From Biomaibacter acetigenes (GTDB taxonomy: Bacteria > Bacillota > Thermosediminibacteria > Thermosediminibacterales > Tepidanaerobacteraceae): a DNA stretch of 64,000 bases. A program made the position numbers and the translations under genes. Below the pieces are notes generated by a model. It searched no databases, was not told the origin of the DNA, and saw only the letters and a program-made list of their open reading frames with translations. Below, in pieces: positions 55,018 to 64,000 of the stretch. Positions within the stretch are counted from its first letter, which is position 1. Every line of letters starts with the position of its first letter. The stretch spans positions 2,232,001-2,296,000 of the forward strand of contig NZ_CP033169.1 of NCBI RefSeq assembly GCF_003691585.1, in the 5' to 3' direction.

Positions 55018-56253
55018 TCACTTTTTCAGCCACCTTATCAACCGGGAGAAGATACCGGCCTCTTCCATCACCACATATGTTACATTCTCATCATCTGGCA
55101 CTAAAATGGCACCAAGGAAATTTATCCCGTCGGGATATGCATTCATTTCGGGGTTTTTTATTTCTCCATTGCTTTTTTTTACTGCCAGCCACAAAAATGT
55201 GGGAAAAGCGTCCAGCACCTGTTTCAATTCCTGGGGGGTATTTACAGGTTTATCATTGACGGACAAAATGATGTCCCCGGGTCCGAGACCCATTTTTTCC
55301 GCCGGCGAACCTTTGACCACATCTAAAACCATTTGGCCCTGTGGTGGATGAATAAAAAGAGGCTTTTCGCCCTTTTGTGATATTTTACCATAAATGATCA
55401 AAAGCTCATGAGCAACAGGTGCAAAGGTTGCTGCTATGAAGGCAAAAATCCTATATCTCGAAGCCAGCACAGACAAAAAAAGCAGGATTCCGCTGAAGGC
55501 CAGAAGGTTTAAAGCCGAAGAACGACACCGGTTTCTGGGTGTCATCGTCAGTGCAATGTCACCATATCCCAGGGCCGCTACCACAGGAAACATCATGAAA
55601 ATGGCATTGGGATTTTTAAGAACATCCGGGAAGGGTTTTATCAAAGGCCACCAATCGGGCATCCGTATCAGGGTTTGCTGGGGTATCTGCGCTGTTACGA
55701 TAGTTAAAAGCATTATGGGGACGGGCCAGAATTCCTGTAGCGAAAAACCGCCTATGATACCGTACTTTTCACTTTTTATAAAAATCGGTGCTGTATTGAT
55801 ATATCCCGCAAAAAATATGAGCGTGCTTTCCACCAGATGGAGTACCGCCACCAGGGCCATGAGGCCTGCCACATCCACCCTGGGAAAACCGAATATAAGT
55901 GAAAAAAGCGATACTAGCCCCCCTGCATAGGAAAAGCACATAAGATGGGGATGAATTAGCATCAAAAGCAGTGCCAGGGGCCATACATACACCAGGCCTG
56001 CTTCGGTTATGCTAACTCCCAGTAGCATCACCACCAGACTCCCTACAAGGCCACCGAGGCACCCGTAGAAAATGGCATAAAGCACTTTTTCCTGGGGTTT
56101 TATTTTTATGGTACCGAACATTTTCTTTTCCATTTCGGCTGTTCTCTTATACTGAGTCCAGACCAGCAGGATCACTATCCAGAAAAAAGGACTGAGTATG
56201 GCCCAGGGCAGTCCCTGCAGTATCAGGTAAATGATTTTAAAAAAAGGAAACAT
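55018..56253 (-). CDS. Polytopic membrane protein with C-terminal PDZ domain (MinJ-like)
   Basis: A 411-residue protein with about eight membrane helices (residues 1-300) and a PDZ domain at the end (VLDVVKGSPAEKMGLGPGDI, SVNDKPVNTPQELKQVL). This is the architecture of MinJ, the B. subtilis protein that links DivIVA to MinD and lies in the same minJ-ctpB-ftsX-ftsE region there. Here ctpB, an envC-like gene, ftsX and ftsE lie immediately upstream in that order. Function by synteny and layout only; sequence likeness was not measurable. Confidence 0.75.
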   Translation of the reverse strand: MFPFFKIIYLILQGLPWAILSPFFWIVILLVWTQYKRTAEMEKKMFGTIKIKPQEKVLYAIFYGCLGGLVGSLVVMLLGVSITEAGLVYVWPLALLLMLIHPHLMCFSYAGGLVSLFSLIFGFPRVDVAGLMALVAVLHLVESTLIFFAGYINTAPIFIKSEKYGIIGGFSLQEFWPVPIMLLTIVTAQIPQQTLIRMPDWWPLIKPFPDVLKNPNAIFMMFPVVAALGYGDIALTMTPRNRCRSSALNLLAFSGILLFLSVLASRYRIFAFIAATFAPVAHELLIIYGKISQKGEKPLFIHPPQGQMVLDVVKGSPAEKMGLGPGDIILSVNDKPVNTPQELKQVLDAFPTFLWLAVKKSNGEIKNPEMNAYPDGINFLGAILVPDDENVTYVVMEEAGIFSRLIRWLKK

Positions 56254-56264
56254 GTATATCGCCT

Positions 56265-57527
56265 CTATCTGCCGGCAGTAATGGAAGCCCTCAATATTTC
56301 CAGGGCTTTTGCCAGCTGGTTATCCTTTTCTTTCGGAACCAAAAAGGGATTCAATCCTTTATTCAACTCCGCCTTTACATTTGGCTGGATTCCTACACCA
56401 TCTATGCTTCTTCCGCTGGGGATAAAATACCTGGCAATGGTTATCTTCAGACCCGCTCCGTTCTCAAAGGGCTCCAGTTCCTGGACCGACCCTTTTCCAA
56501 AAGTCTTTGTCCCCACCAGTATTCCCGCCTTATAATCCTGAATGGCTCCCGCCAGTATTTCCGATGCGCTGGCGCTATTTTCATTTACCAGCACCACCAG
56601 AGGAATGGATAATTTGCTTTCACCCGAATAATATTCTTCCAGTTTATTTTTATTCCTGTCCTCGGTGTATACCACCAGGCCTTTGCCCAGTATTCGGTCC
56701 GCCACTTTTACGGATTCATACAAAGAACCTCCGGGATTGTTTCTAAGGTCCAGTATAAGTCCCTTCACGCCTTTCTTTTTCAGTTCTGTTATGGCATTGT
56801 TAAATTCGTCGGATGTATAGGAATCAAAAGATGTGATTTTTATATATCCGATATTTTTATCCAGCATTTCGTATGCTACGGTTTTTAACCTGATATTATC
56901 CCGCACCAGTTCAAATTTAAGCAGGTTCTTTATTCCCGGCCGCTCTATGTATAAGGTTACTTTTGTGCCTTTTGGTCCCCTGAGAAGTCTCACCACATCG
57001 TCTATACTCCTGCCCCTTATGTCAACGTCATCCACTTTTATTATCCTGTCCTGCGGAAGAATGCCCGCTTTTTGAGCCGGAGTCCCTTCTATAGGGGATA
57101 TCACTATCACCGCACCCGTTTTCTCATCGGAACCTAGAGAAATCCCCACACCCTCAAAGGACCCGTTCACTGATATCATAAAATCTTCAAACTCGGCGGG
57201 ATTCATATATATAGAGTAGGGATCCTCCAAGGACTGAACCATTCCTCTTATGGCCCCTTCCACCAGAGAAGAATCGTTAACATCTTTCACATATTTGGCC
57301 TTGATTATTTTCATTACATCAGCTACGGGTTTTAACTTCTCCAGGTCATCTATCTTTTCGGTCGGCTCAGGTTGTTTATTCCCGGAAAGGGTTGTTTCCA
57401 TTGGATTTTTTTTAAAAACATAAAAGGGGCTGCTTGCTGTCCTGGCCCCCAGAATAAATGAAAGCAGCGATACTGTTATACACACTACCGCCACTTTTAT
57501 AACATTTTTCCATCTATCAGTCAGCAT
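56265..57527 (-). CDS. ctpB: Carboxyl-terminal processing protease (S41 family)
   Basis: A 420-residue secreted or membrane-anchored protease: N-terminal anchor (VIKVAVVCITVSLLSFILGA), a PDZ domain (SPIEGTPAQKAGILPQDRII), then the S41 catalytic region with LRNNPGG and the Ser/Lys pair in NENSASASEILAGA and GTKTFGKGSVQ. In B. subtilis CtpB cleaves SpoIVFA to release SigK during sporulation; the neighbour order suggests the same family role, not proven. ATG at 57527 follows GGGAGACTA. Confidence 0.93.
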   Translation of the reverse strand: MLTDRWKNVIKVAVVCITVSLLSFILGARTASSPFYVFKKNPMETTLSGNKQPEPTEKIDDLEKLKPVADVMKIIKAKYVKDVNDSSLVEGAIRGMVQSLEDPYSIYMNPAEFEDFMISVNGSFEGVGISLGSDEKTGAVIVISPIEGTPAQKAGILPQDRIIKVDDVDIRGRSIDDVVRLLRGPKGTKVTLYIERPGIKNLLKFELVRDNIRLKTVAYEMLDKNIGYIKITSFDSYTSDEFNNAITELKKKGVKGLILDLRNNPGGSLYESVKVADRILGKGLVVYTEDRNKNKLEEYYSGESKLSIPLVVLVNENSASASEILAGAIQDYKAGILVGTKTFGKGSVQELEPFENGAGLKITIARYFIPSGRSIDGVGIQPNVKAELNKGLNPFLVPKEKDNQLAKALEILRASITAGR

Positions 57528-57590
57528 TAGTCTCCCACCTTGCAAAACAATATCATCTATATAATATGTAACACAGGTATATTATATCAC

Positions 57591-58733
57591 TTATTTTAAC
57601 CAATTCCAAGGGTTGACATGCTGACCATCTTTAATTACTCCAAAATCCAGATGCGGTCCCGTGGACCAGCCCGTGCTGCCTACCAGTCCTATCTTATCGC
57701 CTTTCTTGACCTTTTCCCCATCATTTACCAATATCTTCGAAAGGTGGGAATACCGCGAGGAAATCTTATCGCCATGGTCAATAATGATGGTATTGCCGTA
57801 TCCGCCGTACCATCCGGTGTAAATAACTACACCGTCATCAGCAGCCACCACGGTAGAATCCGTAGGTGCAGCTATATCTATTCCCTCGTGAAATCTCCTG
57901 GACTTGAATATGGGGTGAACCCTCCAGCCGTAATCGGAAGTAACATTGGTAGAGCTAGGCACCGGCCAGCGGAATACTCCGGTCCCCATGTATGCTCTCT
58001 TGCTCTTGGCTTGAAGTTCTTGAATCATCCTGGCCAGGCGCGCGGCGTCTTCCTGGAGCTTGTCCTCCTGGCGCTCATACTCTTTTCTTTGCTCTTCCAG
58101 TTCATCATAAAGTTTCTTCCTGTCGGCCTGTCTGGAAGCTATGGTGGCTTTCTGACGGCTTATGTTCTTCTTATGTTCCGCTATCTGCCTGTGTTGTTCC
58201 TCCAGTTCTGCTTTCTTCTGTTCTACAATTTCCTTTTTCTCCCTGAAATCCGCCAGCAAATTTTTATCGGAGTCGATTATCCTTTTGACCATGTCCAGCC
58301 TTGTCAGGAAATCGGAAAAACTGGAAGATGCCAGCAGCACTTCTATGTAATCCACCGGCCCAGTCATATACATAGCTTTTATACGGATATTAAGGGTTTC
58401 CTGCTGATTTTCCACCTGGGCCTGGGCTGCTTCCAGCTCTTGCTGAGTGTTGACCAGTTTCTGCTGGGTGTCTCTGAGCTTTGCTTCGGTAGCAGCCAGT
58501 TCATTCTGAGCTTTTTTAAGGTCATTTTCTATAACTGCCAGTTCGGAAGCCACATCCCGTCTCTTGTTATTTACATCCTTGAGTCTGTTTCTTATACTGG
58601 TAATTTTAGACTGGATTGCCTGCTGTTGTTTTTTCAAATCCTGCAGGTCTATGGCAAAAGCGGAAACTGTGTTGGCGCAAATAAATATTACTGTTAACAG
58701 TATCGACAATAATCTATATTTTTTCTTGACCAA
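57591..58733 (-). CDS. EnvC-like murein hydrolase activator / M23 peptidase
   Basis: About 380 residues. A signal peptide (ILLTVIFICANTVSAFA) is followed by a long coiled coil (about 25-225) and a C-terminal LytM/M23 domain. Of the zinc motifs, HEGID and YSHLSK are intact, but the usual HxH near the end reads HLD (in GPHLDFGV), as in some active homologs and in degenerate EnvC types. With ftsEX beside it, the coiled coil probably docks on FtsX so that ATP hydrolysis controls wall cutting at division. The start is TTG at 58733 after GGAGG. Confidence 0.88.
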   Translation of the reverse strand: MVKKKYRLLSILLTVIFICANTVSAFAIDLQDLKKQQQAIQSKITSIRNRLKDVNNKRRDVASELAVIENDLKKAQNELAATEAKLRDTQQKLVNTQQELEAAQAQVENQQETLNIRIKAMYMTGPVDYIEVLLASSSFSDFLTRLDMVKRIIDSDKNLLADFREKKEIVEQKKAELEEQHRQIAEHKKNISRQKATIASRQADRKKLYDELEEQRKEYERQEDKLQEDAARLARMIQELQAKSKRAYMGTGVFRWPVPSSTNVTSDYGWRVHPIFKSRRFHEGIDIAAPTDSTVVAADDGVVIYTGWYGGYGNTIIIDHGDKISSRYSHLSKILVNDGEKVKKGDKIGLVGSTGWSTGPHLDFGVIKDGQHVNPWNWLK

Positions 58734-58764
58734 TCCTATCCTCCTTTCCCCAGAACAGCTTTTA

Positions 58765-59637
58765 TCATACATGCAGGAAGCGCCTTATGGAAAAACTGCT
58801 TCCAAAAGCCCCTATAAACATACCTATGGCCAGAAAGCCCAGGGCAAAATTATAAAATTCCTCCATGGGAATAAGAGATATCATTGGGATATTTAACCTC
58901 ACGATATTATAAAGATAATTGTATCCACCGGCAAGGATACCTATGGCTATGGCTGCACCGATAAAGCCCAGCACCATGCCTTCTATTAGAAAAGGCCAGC
59001 GCACAAACCAGTCGGTGGCGCCTATATATTTCATTATGTTTATTTCCCTGCGCCTGGCAAAGACCGTAAGCCTTATGGTGTTTGATATGATAAAAATGGA
59101 CACCGCCGCAAAAATAGCCATAATGACCAGGCCCAGGAGCCTGACCCAGTAGATGATGTTAAATAATTTCTCTACCACTCCCTTTCCGTATTTAACTTCC
59201 TCAACCCCCTGCAGGTGCTGGATTTCTCCAGCCACGCGGGCTACATCCTGGGGGTTGTCGACTTTTATCCTGAAGGAGTTGGGCAGGGGATTGTCAATTC
59301 CTTCCAGCAAATCTTTCCCCACCTGCTGCTTAAATTCCTCCAGGGCAGCCTCCCTTGAAACAAACTTAATTTCTTTTACACCGCTCACCGAGGATATCTC
59401 TGCATTCAACCGGGTAATACCGCTGCTATCCACCGTATCCTCCAGGTATGCAGTTATTTCAACCTGAGATTCCACATCTTTTAAAATGTGGTCAAAGTTT
59501 ACCGATATTAACAAGAAAGAACCAAGTATGATAAGAGCAGAAGCCACCGCTCCTATAGAAGCCAGACTCATCCATCGGTTCCTAATAAGGCTGATAAAGG
59601 CTTCCCTGAAAAAATAGTTGAATGTCCTAAGCCTCAT
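58765..59637 (-). CDS. ftsX: Cell-division protein FtsX
   Basis: A 290-residue membrane protein with four helices: one at the N-terminus (IGAVASALIILGSFLLISV) and three at the C-terminus, and a large outer loop (about 45-165) that contacts wall hydrolase activators. LTVFARRREINIMKYIGATD is the family hallmark. The ATG at 59637 follows AGAGGTG and overlaps ftsE by eleven bases. The complex is an ABC-type signal transducer, not a transporter. Confidence 0.95.
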   Translation of the reverse strand: MRLRTFNYFFREAFISLIRNRWMSLASIGAVASALIILGSFLLISVNFDHILKDVESQVEITAYLEDTVDSSGITRLNAEISSVSGVKEIKFVSREAALEEFKQQVGKDLLEGIDNPLPNSFRIKVDNPQDVARVAGEIQHLQGVEEVKYGKGVVEKLFNIIYWVRLLGLVIMAIFAAVSIFIISNTIRLTVFARRREINIMKYIGATDWFVRWPFLIEGMVLGFIGAAIAIGILAGGYNYLYNIVRLNIPMISLIPMEEFYNFALGFLAIGMFIGAFGSSFSIRRFLHV

Positions 59638-60313
59638 TGCTGTATACACCTCTTTCTTCGTCCCTTACCAGCCGGCCTTTATCCAACTGTAAAACCCTTT
59701 TTCTCATGGCATTGACCAGCTCCCTGGCGTGGGTGGCAACAACCACCGTGGTCCCCCTCTTATTGATATCGCTCAATAATTTCATAATATCCCATGATGT
59801 GTCGGGGTCAAGATTACCCGTCGGTTCATCGGCTACCAGCACATCCGGCTCATTTACCAGTGCCCGAGCCAGGGCTACCCTCTGCTGTTCCCCTCCCGAG
59901 AGCTCGGAGGGCTTTGCATCAGCTTTATGGGACAGCCCCACTCTTTCCAGCACCTGAGGCACCTTTTTTCTTATTTCTTTGCCGGATGCCTCCACTACTT
60001 CCATGGCGAAAGCCACATTCTCATAGGCTGTCTTTTCGGGCAAGAGCCTGAAATCCTGAAATACAATGCCTATGCGCCTCCGAAGAAACGGGATATCCCT
60101 GTTCCTCATCCTGGTGATGTTCTTGCCGTTGAAAAATATCTGGCCCTTTGTGGGCAATTCTTCACGGAACAACAGCTTGATAAAGGTGGACTTTCCCGCC
60201 CCGCTGGGACCTACTATAAATACAAACTCTCCTCTGGAAATCTTTAAATTTATATCCTTTAAGGCGGTAAGACCGCCCGGATATACTTTGGAAACTCCAT
60301 ACATTTCTATCAC
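59627..60313 (-). CDS. ftsE: Cell-division ATP-binding protein FtsE
   Basis: About 228 residues: Walker A GPSGAGKSTFIKLLFREE, Q-loop IVFQDFRLLPEKTAYENV, signature LSGGEQQRVALARALVNEP, Walker B VADEPTGNLDP. GTG at 60313 follows GGGAG at a normal distance; the longer start at 60322 is too close. It heads the ftsE-ftsX-envC-ctpB-PDZ run. The 300 bases upstream show no clear promoter. Confidence 0.95.
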   Translation of the reverse strand: MIEMYGVSKVYPGGLTALKDINLKISRGEFVFIVGPSGAGKSTFIKLLFREELPTKGQIFFNGKNITRMRNRDIPFLRRRIGIVFQDFRLLPEKTAYENVAFAMEVVEASGKEIRKKVPQVLERVGLSHKADAKPSELSGGEQQRVALARALVNEPDVLVADEPTGNLDPDTSWDIMKLLSDINKRGTTVVVATHARELVNAMRKRVLQLDKGRLVRDEERGVYSNEA

Positions 60314-60560
60314 ATAAACCACTCCCGATGTATTTACACCTATCTTTTAAACTTCGACGTCAATCTTAAAATTCCTTCATAAAAGACAATAAAAATATGG
60401 AAATTATCAAAGTTCGCCAGCATTTTATAGTATATCATCAAAATAATCCATTTCTCAACATCTGCGACCGACGTACAGCGCTTTCTGGACAAAAAAGCTT
60501 GTTCTTCACCAAATTAACCAGCGTGATTCGTAAGAAATTGTCTATATCCCATAATAAGCC

Positions 60561-60594
60561 AAAAAAAATAGCGGGACGCCATAGGCGGCGTCCC
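60561..60594 (-). terminator. Intrinsic terminator of the GT-GH130 gene
   Basis: On the minus strand GGGACGCC-GCCTAT-GGCGTCCC is followed by GCTAT8. The 60314-60560 gap between it and ftsE is AT-rich with nothing else seen. Confidence 0.9.
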
Positions 60595-60612
60595 CTACTA
60601 GCTATCGATATG

Positions 60613-63600
60613 TCACCCTTGCCTTACTCTCCTCCTAACCTCTTCTGGTATCAGATCCTCTACTTTTCCCGTTGCCAGACAGATGTTCGTATCGGCTGCA
60701 CCATAATAAACCAGGATTTCGTCGTCATCATCCAGAACTTCTTTATCCAGAGCCGGTACTGCACCGCAGGTGAACACCACATTGGGCACCCAGCATTCAC
60801 CTTTTTTCCCTATCTCACACTCGGTTTCAGGAGACAGTATGGGATTGGGAGAACGGTAAAGCAGCCGTCCCGGGTCTTTTAAGTCCACAAGGATAACCCC
60901 CAGCCTGTAAATCATTTCTCTGTCCACCCCGTGGTATATTAGAAGCCAGCCGTATTTCGTCTTTATGGGCTGGGCGCCGGCCCCAATTTTCAGGGAATCC
61001 CACATCAAGCCTGACCTGGGTCCCATTATTATCTTATGCCCATCCCTGGGCCATGGGAATATCAGTTCATCTGAATAAGCTATCCATATGCTGGGCTCTA
61101 TGCGGTGATATATAACATATTTGCCCTCAATTTTTTCCGGAAACAGAAAGGCATCTTTATCCCAGAGGCCCGGGAAGGCAAATCCCCTTCGCTTCCACCT
61201 ATCGAAATCCCTGTTCAAGAAATCCTTTACAGGTATGGATGCTGCCGCTATCTGGGCCACTACCCCGTCATAGGCGGTATAAAGCATGAAAATCTCATCA
61301 TCGATTACCACAACTCTAGGGTCCTCACATCCTTTCCTTTCCTGTTCTCTTTCGGGAATAAAAATCGGCTTATCCAGTCTTTCAATTATATTGTAACCAT
61401 CCGAAATGGCAAGGCCTATCCTTGAAACTTCATCCTGTCCGAAAGCCCGGTAAAGCAGGTAAACCCGGTCCTTGACCCTCAAAGCCGCAGTATTGAGCAC
61501 AAATTTATTTTCCCACCAGTGCTCCTTTATGGGATTCAAAATAGGATTATGGGGAAACCTCTTGAGCATTCCTGCTTTAGGCCAATTTTCCACTTCCTGG
61601 ATTACAATTTCTTCCAGCGGGGGCTTTACGCCTAAAAGCACCACGGTCAAATCGCTGCTCTCCCTGCCCTGGCTTATGAGTTGGAACACCTGTTCCATTA
61701 TTTCCGCAGGGTTATATCCCATTTCTTTATAAATTTCCTCCAGCAGGTCATGATTGAACCAGTCCCTCTCTATGTGTAAAAACAGAGGGGTCGGTATACC
61801 TTCTCCTCCTTTAAAACTATAGCTGGCCCAGGTCCATGCCGAACACGGAAGGAAGGTGCCGTCTTCCAGCACCAGGCTGAGGCCGTAGCCCTCCGCCATA
61901 GCCGCTATCCTACCAGAATCCTCCGCCCGGTTTTCCTCGGCAAGGCAAGCGGCCAATTTTTTTAACTTTACGGTTAACTGCCGGTGGTGCCAGTTTTCAA
62001 AGATATGATGGGCGGAAAACATGGCTTTACCGTAATGTCCTAAAATGGAATTTACAAATTTCCTTCCCACTTCTTTCCGTTCCCGGGCATAGGTTTTCCA
62101 CAGGTCTGAAAAATGTTCCGCCTCCACTATGCTCTTGGCAATCCTAGTGAAATAACGGAGCTTGGGATAATCGCCGCCCATGCCCTTGCCCAGGTTCATT
62201 ATGGCTATTCGGCCGGTGAGGCGGTTGAGGTCCGATATCTCTCTAAGCTCGCTCAATGCGGGAAACTTGTTCCTGCTCACTACCAAGGGGTAAAGCTCCA
62301 CTTCCTCAAAGCTGTCGGGTCTAAGGTTATCCTTTAACCAGTGGAAAATGCGGTCAAAATAGTCTTTGTCTTCAGTAAACTGGGCCAGGGTCAAAATATC
62401 CCTGACTTCCATGTTGTCCAGAAGCTGCCGCATGTTTTTAAAGCCCAGCCTTATTACAAGATTTCTCGGTGGATACTCATACAGGAGCTTCCTCAAGATT
62501 TTCCACTTCACCACTGTGATTTTTTTATGGGGGAAAATGTCAAAAAGTTTGTTGATCATATTCATGGTGCCTTCTTCGGTATACAGGTCTCCGGGGCATA
62601 AACTATCAATGGTTTTTTCCAGCTGTGCCATGAAATTTGCATAGTTTCTACCGATTTCCCCCGAGGGAGCTCTGCTATCAATGTTGATCATATGCAGGAA
62701 ATTCCTGAAAGAGTTCTCATATTTCTTTTGCAATTTCTTAAAAATATTTCCGGTGAGGATTTCCCTTTTGTCAACACCGTTGAGCTTTTTAGGTAGGGTT
62801 ATAGGAACGCCGGGGATAAATTCAAGATAGTCCAGCGGTGTAAGCACCGGTCTTGTTTCTTCAGCTTTTTGCACCCATTTCTCAATAAACCCGGATCTGT
62901 AATCCACGAAAGCCTGCCTGTGTTCATCATATATATCCCGGGCCCTTGCCGCTATAACTTTGCCCGCATCCAATCCGCTTCCGGCCACGGTTTTCTCAAG
63001 AGCAGCCATTTCCTTTAAAAACCCGGCGATCACGCCATCATAGACCGCTGTAAGAGATTCCAGAATATCGTCTTTTTCCATATCCCTCTGAAAACTGTAA
63101 GCCAGAAGGAACTCATATACCATTTTTGCCCATGCTGAAAAATCCATACTGCCCGGAACATCTTCCGGGATTCCTTCCAGCATTTTTATGGACTCATGGC
63201 TTAAAACCCCGCTCATGAAATTCCGGTAATGGAAAAAACCCTCTTTAAAAGAGTCCTCAAAATCCATATAATTGCACATGACTTCCAGGGGTAGCTCCCT
63301 GTTCTCCCCGCCAATAATGTCAGGGGTTCTAACTGCGGGTTTTCGCTTTAACCAGATATCCTCATCCCTTTTAACACATTCAAACAGGGTACCGGCCATC
63401 TGTTTGAAAACCAGGTTTTTCTTGCCGAAAGTGACCGGCGATAACTTTGCCCCAAGATGGACTTCACAGATCCTTTTTCCCCACCTCAGAGCCGTAGTTA
63501 CAAGCCACGGATTAATGCCATACCCACCGGTATGTTCCCTGCACTGATCAAATTCCGCACAAAAATCTTCCACCAGGTCGTGAGTAATGGAAAATACACC

Positions 63601-64000
63601 GCTGAGGGGGTCGGAAAATTTAATGCCATAAAGGGCGGAAATTAGAGGCGATACCATCATGGTCCCTGCCATGTCCTCAAAGGGATGACGCCTGAAACCG
63701 GCTATGGCCATGTCATATTCGTCCAGAATCGGTTTTATGAGTCTGTCGATCCATTCAGGCTTTAATCCCCGATTATCCCGGCTGTCAAGGTCGGCCTCCA
63801 GGAGCACCACATCAGCTTCATAAATGCGTGCCAGTTCGAATATGGCCCTGATGCTCCATCCTCTGCCATTTATCCCCTGGGGCATCACAAAAGCGGTAAG
63901 AGGGGAGTTTTTATATTCCCCCCTGAGTCTATCAAGGCTTTGTTTCCCCGCCGGGTCTCCTACGCAAACCACCAGCCTTTTCGACTGCCGGGTTTCACGG
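60613..64000 (-). CDS. Glycosyltransferase / GH130 phosphorylase fusion, partial (5' end outside window)
   Basis: At least 1,128 codons, open to the right edge. The first 220 visible residues look like a GT-A glycosyltransferase (ADVVLLEADLDSRDNR with a DxD, GFRRHPFEDMAGTMM, SDPLSGVFSI), similar in style to glucosylglycerate or mannosylglycerate synthases. Residues about 220-790 are helical and unrecognised. The last 320 residues match the GH130 beta-mannoside phosphorylase fold (HNPILNPIKEHWWENKFVLN, the GCEDPRVV motif, GPRSGLMWDSLKIGAGA, YHGVDREMIYRLG). GH130 enzymes use phosphate to split beta-mannosides. Joining a synthase-like and a phosphorylase-like unit suggests a storage or wall glycan role; product unknown. 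Confidence 0.8.
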   Translation of the reverse strand, partial: RETRQSKRLVVCVGDPAGKQSLDRLRGEYKNSPLTAFVMPQGINGRGWSIRAIFELARIYEADVVLLEADLDSRDNRGLKPEWIDRLIKPILDEYDMAIAGFRRHPFEDMAGTMMVSPLISALYGIKFSDPLSGVFSITHDLVEDFCAEFDQCREHTGGYGINPWLVTTALRWGKRICEVHLGAKLSPVTFGKKNLVFKQMAGTLFECVKRDEDIWLKRKPAVRTPDIIGGENRELPLEVMCNYMDFEDSFKEGFFHYRNFMSGVLSHESIKMLEGIPEDVPGSMDFSAWAKMVYEFLLAYSFQRDMEKDDILESLTAVYDGVIAGFLKEMAALEKTVAGSGLDAGKVIAARARDIYDEHRQAFVDYRSGFIEKWVQKAEETRPVLTPLDYLEFIPGVPITLPKKLNGVDKREILTGNIFKKLQKKYENSFRNFLHMINIDSRAPSGEIGRNYANFMAQLEKTIDSLCPGDLYTEEGTMNMINKLFDIFPHKKITVVKWKILRKLLYEYPPRNLVIRLGFKNMRQLLDNMEVRDILTLAQFTEDKDYFDRIFHWLKDNLRPDSFEEVELYPLVVSRNKFPALSELREISDLNRLTGRIAIMNLGKGMGGDYPKLRYFTRIAKSIVEAEHFSDLWKTYARERKEVGRKFVNSILGHYGKAMFSAHHIFENWHHRQLTVKLKKLAACLAEENRAEDSGRIAAMAEGYGLSLVLEDGTFLPCSAWTWASYSFKGGEGIPTPLFLHIERDWFNHDLLEEIYKEMGYNPAEIMEQVFQLISQGRESSDLTVVLLGVKPPLEEIVIQEVENWPKAGMLKRFPHNPILNPIKEHWWENKFVLNTAALRVKDRVYLLYRAFGQDEVSRIGLAISDGYNIIERLDKPIFIPEREQERKGCEDPRVVVIDDEIFMLYTAYDGVVAQIAAASIPVKDFLNRDFDRWKRRGFAFPGLWDKDAFLFPEKIEGKYVIYHRIEPSIWIAYSDELIFPWPRDGHKIIMGPRSGLMWDSLKIGAGAQPIKTKYGWLLIYHGVDREMIYRLGVILVDLKDPGRLLYRSPNPILSPETECEIGKKGECWVPNVVFTCGAVPALDKEVLDDDDEILVYYGAADTNICLATGKVEDLIPEEVRRRVRQG

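Noticed and set aside
1-64000. CRISPR array, prophage or complete insertion sequence
   Set aside because: No regularly spaced repeats, transposase, integrase, or phage structural genes were found; only short palindromes and gene remnants.

Overview
The window reads as a chromosome segment of an anaerobic, spore-forming, low-to-mid GC Gram-positive bacterium of class Clostridia. The case rests on CotF-like coat proteins, a SigI/RsgI pair, an S-box riboswitch, hybrid-cluster protein, a glycyl radical enzyme, NSS and Opp/Dpp transporters, and the ftsEX-envC-ctpB-PDZ neighbourhood seen in Firmicutes. Thermoanaerobacterales or Thermosediminibacterales would fit, but that placement is an inference. 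No phage, complete insertion sequence or CRISPR array was seen.

Layout. 1-6.6 kb: an incomplete 2Fe-2S protein, a broken VapBC-like module, thiI-iscS with a ModE-like regulator, two small coat-like proteins, and fixC-fixX. 6.6-11.3 kb: a HIRAN-domain protein, then one reading frame joining a SigI sigma factor to its membrane anti-sigma factor RsgI, followed by a secreted acidic TPR/copper-amine-oxidase-like protein. Both have matching sigma-I-like promoters. 11.3-16.3 kb: queG, a GrpB and a Uma2 protein, tRNA-Leu, DUF2935, and several gene remnants (tRNA 5' piece, isochorismatase tail, ferredoxin pseudogene). 16.3-25.8 kb: a solute-binding protein, ndk, the pncB-DUF441-lytic transglycosylase-coaE-polA group, and an ECF sigma with its anti-sigma. 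26-31 kb: DUF3870, a Dpp-type SBP and two permeases without ATPases, and an XRE regulator.

31-38 kb: tRNA-Leu, hcp with a Crp/Fnr-like site, a CBS-PAS-AAA+ regulator whose sigma-54 contact loop is degenerate, a glycosyltransferase, an L,D-transpeptidase, a HAD phosphatase and a third tRNA-Leu. 37.7-44.7 kb: a catabolic cluster made of a RocR-like sigma-54 activator, a -24/-12 promoter, an NSS Na+ symporter with a 34-residue accessory peptide, a HypD-like glycyl radical enzyme and its radical-SAM activase. 44.7-49.8 kb: uvrB-uvrA. 50-55 kb: FAH-family hydrolase, SAM riboswitch with metNIQ, and a racemase. 55-60.3 kb: ftsE-ftsX-envC-ctpB-PDZ. 60.6-64 kb: a large glycosyltransferase/GH130 fusion that runs off the window.

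At least six conserved genes (fixC, DUF441, lytic transglycosylase twice, polA, dppC, racemase) carry single-base indels, mostly in homopolymers. Essential polA is among them, so the sequence probably contains base-calling errors. This matters for the SigI-RsgI fusion, which one missing A could create. The strongest leads are the SigI-RsgI fusion with its two promoters, the sigma-54 glycyl radical cluster, the regulator with a changed GAFTGA loop, and the GT-GH130 fusion.
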